From the NCBI GenBank assembly GCA_022495995.1, contig JAFEMH010002566.1, forward strand, positions 124,001 to 188,000: a stretch of 64,000 bases of DNA, given 5' to 3'. The first letter of the stretch is position 1. Each line of letters begins with the position of its first letter. Positions 55,503 to 64,000 of this stretch are shown one piece after another. The stretch comes from Adenophora triphylla var. japonica. Taxonomy: Eukaryota > Streptophyta > Magnoliopsida > Asterales > Campanulaceae. A program made the translations under genes and the position numbers. The notes beneath the pieces are model-generated. The model saw nothing but the letters and a program-made list of their open reading frames with translations, made no database searches and was not told where the DNA came from.

Positions 55503-56867
55503 GTAAAAGGACTAAGCTCTCTAAATTTTATTAATAGCAAAAGCAATAAAATAATAGTACATGGAGGATAACATAAAGACTTACCTCAAAAAGTAAAGAA
55601 AATAAAGAAAAAAGGCAACAAGATTATCCCCGTCTACCCCGCTTCTTTCGAAGACTTATTTTTTCGACGAACAGAGGTTTAGCCATCTTCAAATTCATAA
55701 TTATAATTTTCTTCTGGCTCACACCTTTCTCTTCAATCGTGAATCCTAGGAGTTAGAGGCAAGACAACTACTCCACCCACCATGCCTCCATAGTTATTAT
55801 GAAAAGTGTCTGATTTAGATGAAGAAAGAGCATCACCTTCTAAACCACATTTATTATAAGGGATAACAATATCAATAAAACATTGAGGGTGAGGGAAAAA
55901 AGTTTTTGTCATTACATTCATAGCAACTTCTTTTGGTGGAGGGCTCTGTGTTGAAGATGTCGAAGTTCTTGCACTAGCAACATTAGTTGTAAATTTTGGA
56001 TTGAAATATTAGGTTGCAACTTACGCGCTTCAGGAGGTCTTAAATTAGGAGTTGTGGAAGCTTGAGTTGGACTGGTGGAAATAGGAGTACGACTTGTAGT
56101 ACCAATAGTAGGAGAAGAATCAAACGAACTTGGCTTTGAAGTCGCAACTCTTCGCAGAACCTCAGCTAATCGAGGATCTTGTATTGGGATCTTTAGAGGA
56201 GTTTCTAAGCCTTTTCTAAGTCAGTGGCACCCGTCACTTCTTCATGTACTATTACCTCATTGGAAACCTCATTGTCATTGTTCGCATTCTCATTAACCTC
56301 AACAGTAGTAGTATCCTGCGTAGGGACCTCTTGAGGGGTTTCTAAATAAAAATCTAAATATCTACTTGGAGTCTTTATGTGCTAACAAGTATCAAATAAA
56401 AAGAAAGTAGAATAAATATGTTTGGGCCCACCCAAGGCCATTATAAAAACCCTAAATATTTAAAAAGGAGTGGGGAATCCTAAGTTATCGTGCCTCCCGA
56501 GCTACCCTCACCGCCATCACCGCGCTCATCGCGCTCGGGCCCTTCCTTGGTCTGTGGTCTCTTTTCACAATGAATAACAACAGCTCAGCAGAGTGGAGGC
56601 TGCCACTTGATTTTCTCTTCCAAAATATTTTGTGTCGAAGCAATAAAAACTGATAATCGGCGAGCAACTTGACGATAGTTCTTGACCGGCACCTACAAGG
56701 AAGCAAAAGTGTTAAGAACAATTCCACGAGAAAAGAAGAGTTGAACATATGGTGAACAAAACACTCTCCATCGTCACTTCGGGAGGAGGGATGAACCCAT
56801 GGAGTATCTCAATATCCTCGCGAATAAACACCTCCTCGGCATGTCTACCCATCATATAGGTAAAGCT
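55503..56867 (-). other. Unidentified minus-strand coding remnants
   Basis: Several minus-strand pieces have coding character but different frames. 56860-56750 reads MMGRHAEEVFIREDIEILHG then FIPPPEVTMESVLF. 55921-55733 reads MNVMTKTFFPHPQCFIDIVI then PYNKCGLEGDALSSSKSD, with SSTQSPPPKEVA just before it. A basic end LRKKRGRRG with stop lies near 55630. The left edge (AGGACTAAGCTCTCTAAATT, TTATTAATAGCA) recalls the 3' end of plant LINEs. I cannot name the family; a transposon-derived gag-like or plant-transposon protein gene, truncated at 56867 by the next retrotransposon, is most likely. Confidence 0.4.
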
Positions 56868-58232
56868 TGTTGGTGTAATGCCCTAGGCTTTAGTTATGTT
56901 TAACTGAAAACCGTTATGTATTATCTTTATCGTTTAAGTTTATTATTTGATTATTATATAGTTTGCATATTTATTGTAATAATCTCCGTCCCTGATTATT
57001 AAGAGAATAATTAGTATAATTGTCAATGGATAATCATATGATGATTATATGCATAGAGATGCACATTGAAATTATGGGTACTTGTTAGAGAACAAGTGAC
57101 TGGACTTGACCCGTATGAGATTTATGTCATGGTCAAATGTCATAATTAAATCTCATATGGTCACTTCATTTAGTCCCTAGACCTGAGATTATCATGACCT
57201 TACATATGATGAAAGTCATGTTTGATTTTAGTCAAACGATATCTTAACACGATATTTATAAAGGCTATCTTTGGCATGATCGAATTCATGATGGGAAGGA
57301 TGATAAGTCAAGATGGAATTTGTCCCTCGAAAGAGAGATGTTTTGCTTGGGCCCCTCGATGAGTGATAATGATGAAAAGCGTGTGGCCACACCCCAATAT
57401 GATTGGACTATCATTATACTCAAGATCAAGAAAGCATTGAACAAATACAAGTTGACGTGGACCATGACTTGTGTTCAATAAAACATCGTGAGACAAAGGG
57501 AGAAATGGAAGTGTACCATTGGAAACGTGAACTCTTACGTTATATTATTTGGGTAGACATAATGGCTTGCTAGAGTCCGCTTATGTCTTATGAGGATCGA
57601 TATGATCGAGCTCATTGCCAACATAATATAATCCTATTGGGTCACACACAACTAGAATGAATTGGTTAAACCAAAGGAAGAATGATTGAGAGTTCCTGAT
57701 GTGGCATACCTTGGCGCGCGACAAAACTGGCCAAGTGGCTTGTTTTACCGTGCGACAGAACCTGCCAGATGCGGTTTTCAGACTAGTTTCCTAATATGAT
57801 TAGGAAACAAATACTTATATTAAGGTAATATAAATATGAGGTTTGTAACCCTAATGACTAGCCGAATTTTTCAATAGAAAATTCATAACAAAAGTTCTCT
57901 CAATATTCTTCCTAAAGTTTAAGGATCTAGCAATCCTCAAGAACCGTTCTTGGTTCATTCTTACGTGTGGATACAACAATAGAGGGTCTTCGCTCGTTTG
58001 ACGATCAAGGCCTAGAGTTCCAATCCGAAGATTGAAATGTTTTGAAGATCGAAGATTGTGATTCAAAATTACACCGATAGACTGTTCGATAGCTCAAGAC
58101 CGGAAAGCAATTAAGGTTGGTAAATTCTATCTCATAGGAATTCAATTTAATCGTATAGAACGGATCTTAGGGCTTGGGTTTTGTGTTATATAGATGCTTA
58201 TTCCGCTGCGCATGGACCCATAAAACCCAACA
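56868..58232 (+). repeat. 5' LTR of the second Copia element
   Basis: 1365 bp, long for Copia. TATAAATA at 57829-57836. It contains GCGACAAAACTGGCC and GCGACAGAACCTGCC near 57716-57765, related to the minisatellite at 58470-58540. Confidence 0.9.
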
Positions 58233-58233
58233 G

Positions 58234-58246
58234 TGGTATCAGAGCC
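58234..58246 (+). promoter_or_regulatory. Primer binding site (initiator tRNA-Met)
   Basis: TGGTATCAGAGCC, the standard plant Copia primer site complementary to initiator tRNA-Met, 1 bp after the LTR. Confidence 0.9.
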
Positions 58247-58469
58247 CCGTTCGTATGATTAAGTTTAAACTAACATGCTAGAAAAGTAATATAAAATCGT
58301 TTATATGTTCTTTTGCATATTTTGTATGCGATAGATTAATTGTTTTTGAAACAATATGCCTAATTCGTGTTCTAATGATATTGAATTAAATCTGTTAAAA
58401 GTCGTTTGCATGATTTAATTGCTCTGTGATTTAGAATTGATTGAATTCTGGAAATCTGGAAAACTGTCA

Positions 58470-58540
58470 TTCTGTGTCACGCGACAGAACTAGCTTCTGT
58501 CATGCGACAAAACTTGCTTCTGTCACGCGACACTTTTAGC
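58470..58540. repeat. Minisatellite CTTCTGTCACGCGACA
   Basis: Three copies of a unit of about 26 bp (TCACGCGACAGAACT, then AGCTTCTG) in the untranslated leader of the Copia element. Related words occur in its LTR. Confidence 0.8.
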
Positions 58541-58828
58541 CCAATCTGGGCAGTATCAGTTTGATGAACAATCTGGTTAATCTATGAATGTGTTTACAAT
58601 ATGATATGTTTATGTGTTAATCTGGATGCTATAAAATTGAGTTTATAGGGCTATGCTAGATTAATTCATTGTTTATGATGCATGCTTAATTAATTTAAAT
58701 GTGTTTTTATTAATTGTCGCGATGCATGAATTATTTGTTCTTAAGTGTTAAGAATTTTATTAGATGTTTAGTTGAAACATTGAATTGTGATTTCCTAAAT
58801 GTTTAGTTGAAACATTAAATTTTGGTTT

Positions 58829-58942
58829 TCTGATTGTTTATGAGAAACAAGTCAGTTTACGCAAAATTTGAAGGAATCTGATTGTTTATGAGAAACAAGT
58901 CAGTTTACGAGTCTGATTGTTTATGAGAAACAAGTCAGTATA
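58829..58942. repeat. Tandem TCTGATTGTTTATGAGAAAC
   Basis: Three copies of a unit with TCTGATTGTTTATGAGAAAC then AAGTCAGT, with variable linkers, in the Copia leader. Confidence 0.85.
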
Positions 58943-59381
58943 CAAAGTATTGATTATGTTGCATTCAAATTGGTATTGTAATTGTGCATGACTATGAGAG
59001 TTCTGTCGAAGAAAGATTTGGTACTTAAGTAGTCCTTGTGGCTCACCTATTTTCTTGGGAACATACCTGGTGCACAGTTATGATTATCTTTGTTGATATG
59101 CTTATAATCTACTTTAAATAACCTTCATTTAACTTTTAAGTTCTTTATGCCAATCCATGATTAAAACACTTGAGACCACTCGGATAGTTTTGGGTGGGCT
59201 TGCCATAGCAAGGTGCTTTGATTCTATTCCGTTTGCGAGCAAGATGAGGAAATGGTGGTTCCTATACGTTTAAAGTGGATGAACTTAATTGGGTTATCAA
59301 AATGGTTTTGGACCCAAGGCATAAGATGAGATTAAAATATGCTTAGACATATGATGTCTTGAATAAATCTCATAAAAAATC

Positions 59382-59693
59382 TAAGAGTCATATACGTTAT
59401 GATTGATGTTTTCTACCTAATTAATTTAATCTTGAGCGGTGCACCATAGCGTACTTGAGATTAAATTAAATTTGGATCTTAGTCCTAAGAGTCATATACG
59501 ATATGATTGATATTTTCTACCTAATTAATTTAATCTTGAGCGGTGCGCCATAGCGTACTTGAGATTAAATTAAAGTTGGATCTTAGCCGTAAGAGTCATA
59601 TACGATATAATTGATGTTTTCTACCTAATTAATTTAATCTTGAGCGGTGCGCCATAGCGTACTTGAGATTAAATTAAAGTTGGATCTTAGCCC
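59382..59693. repeat. 104-bp tandem repeat, three copies
   Basis: The units start TAAGAGTCATATACG at about 59383, 59486 and 59590 and end TTGGATCTTAGCC. Each includes CTTGAGCGGTGC(A/G)CCATAG. They are about 95% identical and sit where the leader or gag start would be. Confidence 0.9.
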
Positions 59694-59848
59694 ATTAAAT
59701 GCATATTATTCTTATTTGCATTGGAAGGTGTATGATTTAGTGGGAGTATTTATAAAATACATTATTTGCTCTTAAATGATAAATGTGTTGATATTGATAT
59801 GTGTTCATATAATTTGTATATTTTGTTGTAGAAATAGCATTACATAAT

Positions 59849-62800
59849 GATAATTGCGATTCGTCCTTATGAAGGACAAAATTCGAAAGGAATAATACAT
59901 AATGTGTACGTTCTTGACGAATCCGTTCCTGCTGAACCTACTGCAAATGTTGCAAATGGTAAATAAGGAAGCAACATTAGAAACATGTTGATGATTCTCA
60001 CAATATTGCTTGTCTTATGCTTGCCGCCATGTGTAAGGCTCTTGAGAAGGACCTTGAACACATGGAAGTTACTTTTGTTCTAGCACAACGCAAAAGGAAA
60101 TGTTCCAAATGCGAACTAGGCAAAAGATGTATGTTGTGGTGAAGGCTTTTAATGCATGAGATGCAAAAGGAACAATCCGCATGTGTGTTAATGGTTAACA
60201 CATGGAAGGGGTTCAAAAAGGAAGGAAAAAGAAGGTAAAGCAAAAGTTGCTAAACCTAGGACAAAAGTTGTCAAAGCCGAAAAGGCTAAACCCAAAGTGT
60301 CTCAAAAGGATACAGTTTGCTGCCATTGCAATGTGATTGTTCATTGGAAGCAAAGTTGCAAGGCTTATTAGGAAGGCCTAAAAGGTGAAGAAGGGCAATA
60401 TGATTGCTACTACTTCAAGTATCTATATGATAGATATTTTCCTTTCGACTTCTTGTTCTTGGGTATGTGATACCGGATTGGATCCCACATTTGTTTAAAT
60501 GTGCAAGGAATAAAGAATAGAAAGCTACTCAAAGAAGGTAAATTAAACCTATGTGTGGGAATGGAGCAAAAGTTGCTACATTAACCATAGGGACTTATGA
60601 AGTCAATTTACCTTGTGAAGTAGTACTTGTTTTGAACAAGTATGACTACGTTCCGAATTTGAATAGGAGTATTATTTCCGTTTCTTAAATGGATGATGAA
60701 GGATATAGTTTTCTTATTTTCAATAAGAAGTTTTATATTCATTTAATGACATGCCTTATTGTAATGCATATGTCATTGAATGGTCTTCATATCCTTGAAG
60801 ATGAGAAACAAAATAATGTTGAAGATATCTAAAATATAAATGGGAATTCTGAACCGAACAATATGAACAACGCGTTCATATGGCATTGCCGGCTTGGTCA
60901 AATAAATAAGAAACATATATCTAAACTCCATTAACATGGACTTTTAGACTCATATGACCATGAATCATTTGAGGAATGTGAATCTTATTTATTGGGATTA
61001 TTGACCAAACCACCCTACACTAAGAGTAGTGGGAGGGCTAATGACTTATTGGTCATTATACATGAGATGTATGTGGACCATTAAGTAGCATTGCTAGGGG
61101 AAGATTTCGGTATTTCATCACATTTCACTAAAGACTTATCTAGATATGACTATGTCTATCTGATGAAGTCCAAAGGTGAATCGTTTGAGATGTTTTGAAC
61201 ATTTCAAGATGAAGTACAAAACAACTTGGCAAAACTATTAAGTACTTCGATTAGATCGAGGTGGTGAATATTTGAGCCAAGAGTTTGACAATCATCTCAA
61301 AACTATGAAATCGTTTCAAGAGTTGACTCCACCCGGAACACCACATTGTATGGTGTGTCTGAGAGGAGGAATTGAACCTTATAGGACATGGTTCATTCGA
61401 TGATGTGTCAATTAGACTTTCCTATTTCCTATTTCCTTTTGAAGATATGCATTAGAAATAATGAGGTTACACTGAATCGAGTACCTACTAAATCGGTTCC
61501 TAAGGCCCCAGATAAGATGTGGCATGAAAGAAAACTTAGTTTGTCTTTCATGAAGATTTGGGGTTGCGAATCTTACGTAAAGAGACTTGTCTCTTATAAG
61601 TTAGCACCAAATCTGACTAAGTTATTGTCGGAAATCAATCTTACAACCGCAAAGAGAACAAAATGTTTGTTGCTCTACACGATTTGTTTCTTGAGAAATA
61701 GGTTCTCAATAAAGAATCTAGTGGGAGTAAAATTAATCTTGAAGAAGTTCAAGAACCCGAAAATAATATGGAACCAAGAGTAGAGATGGAACCAAGTTCA
61801 CAAAAGAGTTGTGGAACCGGTTCAAGATGCACAAGTCCATCGTTGATCGGATAGGTTACGTTCCAAAACTCAAGAAATATTGATTTCTCGTGTCGAAAAG
61901 TAATGAAGTGGAAGTCATTGAGAATAACGATCCTACTTCCTATCTTGAGGTGATGTCCACTCCTAATTTGGATAAATGGTTATGAATCATGGAATCCGAA
62001 TTACAATCCATGTTTGACAATCAAGTTAGGAGCTTGATTGGGCTACCTGAAGGTGTAAAAACTAAAGGGTGCAAATAGGTCTTCAAAGACCGACATGGAT
62101 GTGAAGGTGTATACTTTCATGACTAAGGATTGTAACAAAGGGATTTAGGTAAATTCATAGTATTGACTATGTTGAAACCTTTTTCTCCAGTTACAATGTC
62201 GAAGTCTGTTAGAGTTTCAATTGCCATTATCACATATTGTGACTATGTGATATGACAAATGGATGTCAAACGACTTTCTTTAAATGGAAAGATTATTAAG
62301 GATGTGTATAGTACACAACCCGAATAGTTTGTCGATCCAAGAAACTCTAATAAAGTATGCATGTTGCAAAGATTCATGAGATGGGTTGAAGCAAACTTCA
62401 AGGAATTGGAATCTTCATTTTGATGAATTGGTCAAAGAGTTTGACTTCATCAAAGAACAAAGATGAATCTTGTGTATACATGAAATTTAGTGGGAGCATA
62501 GCATTATTTCTATTGTTTTATTACAATGATATCTTGCTCATTGGAAAAACAAGTTCCGACACTTAAGACTGTCAAAGTCTTGATCAAGGAAAGGTTTCTC
62601 AATGAAAGATATGGGTGAAGCCGCTTGCATCCTTGGCATCAAGATCTATAGAGATAGATCTAGAAGGATAAATTGGTTTGAGTCAAAGTATCCACATTGA
62701 CAAGATTCTTAGAAGAGTCTAAGAAGAGTAGCTTGTCAATGGGTCATGGTATTTCTCTTAGCAATATTCATTGTCTTATGACAACTGATGAGCAAAAGGG

Positions 62801-63480
62801 AAATGAATGAAGTTCCATATGCTTCGGCATTTGGATCTGTCATGTATGCCATGATTTGTACTAGACCCGGCGTCTCATATGCTCTAAGCATGATGAGTCG
62901 ATACCAATCTGATCCTGATGTAAACCATTGGATGGCAGTCAAGATGATCCTTGAGTACTTAAGAAGAACTAAGAATACGTTCTTAGGATTTGAAAGATTG
63001 GAAGTTAATCTTGTTGTAAGGGTTACATAGATGCTAGCTTCCAAACTAACAAAGTTATTTTTAAATCGCAATTAGGATTTGTGTTTATACCCATTAAAGG
63101 TGCGGTTTTGATTGGAAGAGTTCCAATCCGAAAATCGTAGCCGATTCTACGACTAAGGCAGAATTTTAGCAACATATGATGTGGCTAAAAGAGGCAGTTT
63201 GGATCAAAAGTTCATTAGTGTTTTGGAAATATTCCAAGTATCACTAATCGGTGAAAATTTTGTTATGACAATAGTGGTGCCATTTGTGCAAACAATGGAA
63301 CCAAGGTCACAACAGCGATCCAAACACTCACTTAGACGTTCTTCGAGGAATTCATAAAGAATGAGAAGACGTTAAGATATACAAAGTATCAACCGATGAT
63401 GACATAAGGGATTCACTTACAAAGATTCTCGCACAGGCAGAAGCATGATGGTCATGTTAGATCTATGAGTATTCGATACA
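59849..63480 (+). pseudogene. pol: Second Copia gag-pol, heavily decayed
   Basis: A short gag remnant (CLMLAAMCKALEKDLEHMEV near 60010-60070) and a zinc knuckle (CCHCNVIVHWKQSC, 60318-60359) come first. The protease site reads WVCDTGLDP near 60450-60475. Integrase shows WHCRLGQINKKH at 60880 and ECESYLLGLLTKPPY near 60980, then decays. RT has IDTFSPVTMSKSVRVSIA near 62165, and its catalytic box reads YYND (62519-62530) instead of YVDD, so the active site is lost. RNase H follows (SAFGSVMYAMICTRPGVSYA, 62820-62880; DSTTKAEF near 63140). Frameshifts and stops occur every 50-150 bp. Nothing here can be translated into a working enzyme. Confidence 0.85.
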
Positions 63481-63508
63481 TAAATGGAGCCTAGTGCAAG
63501 TGGGAGAC

Positions 63509-64000
63509 TGTTGGTGTAATGCCCTAGGCTTTAGTTATGTTTAACTGAAAACCGTTATGTATCATCTTTATCGTTTAAGATTATTATTTGATTATTATAT
63601 AGTTTGCATATTAATTGTAATAATCTCCGTCCCTGATTATTAAGAGAATAATTAGTATAATTGTCAATGGATAATCATATGATGATTATATGCATAGAGA
63701 TGCACATTGAAATTATGGGTACTTGTTAGAGAACAAGTGACTGGACTTGACCCGTATGAGATTTATGTCATGGTCAAATGTCATAATTAAATCTCATATG
63801 GTCACTTCATTTAGTCCCTAGACCTGAGATTATCATGACCTTACATATGATGAAAGTCATGTTTGATTTTAGTCAAACCATATCTTAACACGATATTTAT
63901 AAAGGCTATCTTTGGCATGATCGAATTCATGATGGGAAGGATGATATGTCAAGATGAAATTTGTCCCTCGAAAGAGAGATGTTTTGCTTGGGCCCCTCGA
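63509..64000 (+). repeat. 3' LTR of the second Copia element (partial)
   Basis: The first 492 bp match 56868-57359 with about 6 substitutions. Cut by the window end. Confidence 0.9.

Larger units (their letters stand above)
56868..64000 (+). mobile_element. Copia LTR retrotransposon, running off the window
   Basis: The 5' LTR (56868-58232, 1365 bp) begins TGTTGGTGTAATG and ends AAACCCAACA. A classical TGGTATCAGAGCC primer site follows. The 3' LTR starts at 63509 after a purine tract (GTGGGAGAC) and is cut by the window end. Pol order (protease, integrase, RT, RNase H) is Copia. The pre-insertion site left of it is AAGCT (56863-56867); the matching right copy is outside. The first 492 bp of the LTRs differ at about 6 positions by eye, yet the coding region carries dozens of stops and frameshifts and most of gag is gone. 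Confidence 0.9.

Noticed and set aside
58234..58246. tRNA gene fragment
   Set aside because: It is the primer binding site complementary to a tRNA end, not a tRNA gene. I saw no complete tRNA in the window.

Overview
The window is nuclear DNA of a flowering plant, probably a eudicot. It is AT-rich and gene-poor, has spliced genes with GT..AG introns, many Stowaway-like MITEs and several classes of plant transposons. I see one convincing intact host gene, a two-exon C2H2 zinc-finger protein gene (52009-54101, +). Almost everything else is transposon sequence, and many boundaries can be set by matching target-site duplications (TSDs).

Layout: 1-5460 holds MITEs, a solo LTR (2968-3752, TSD ATTAT) and a foldback element. 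5461-15805 is a complete Sirevirus-like Copia retrotransposon: 766-bp LTRs, TSD GTTTG, frame-broken gag-pol, an intact 676-codon extra ORF after pol, several polypurine tracts, and a recurring GATGTG/CACATC motif. 15806-19362 is intergenic DNA with GATCGGT-type tandem repeats, a second foldback copy and a long hairpin. 19377-25486 is a full-length L1-type LINE on the minus strand with a 14-bp TSD.

25980-42812 is a 16.8-kb CACTA element (TSD TAA). It sits inside a MITE, carries broken fragments of at least three host genes (a MAPKKK, an arogenate dehydratase and a DUF3054 protein), and contains an 11.3-kb Mutator-like element (MULE, 27982-39250, 9-bp TSD). The MULE holds a FAR1/MULE transposase with an OTU-like tail, a plant-mobile-domain gene, a 22-copy satellite of about 171 bp with a telo-box in each unit, and about 25-30 palindromes of the type TTTCGTGTA..TACACGAAA.

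43782-49234 is a minus-strand Ty3/gypsy derivative with gag but no visible pol (TSD GATAT). A 1.6-kb mini LTR element (44792-46397, TSD ACTTT) is nested in it. After the host gene come a tandem repeat, unidentified minus-strand coding remnants, and a second Copia element (56868 to beyond the window end) whose coding region is badly decayed although its LTRs are nearly identical.

The insertion history can be read from the nesting. An AT-rich repeat block was hit by a MITE, the MITE by the CACTA, and the CACTA by the MULE; separately the same block type was hit by the gag-only gypsy and that by the mini element. The transposon coding regions have visible stops or frameshifts apart from the Copia extra ORF, so mobility, if any, would depend on proteins from other copies. 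All identifications rest on reading motifs by eye; no database search was run.
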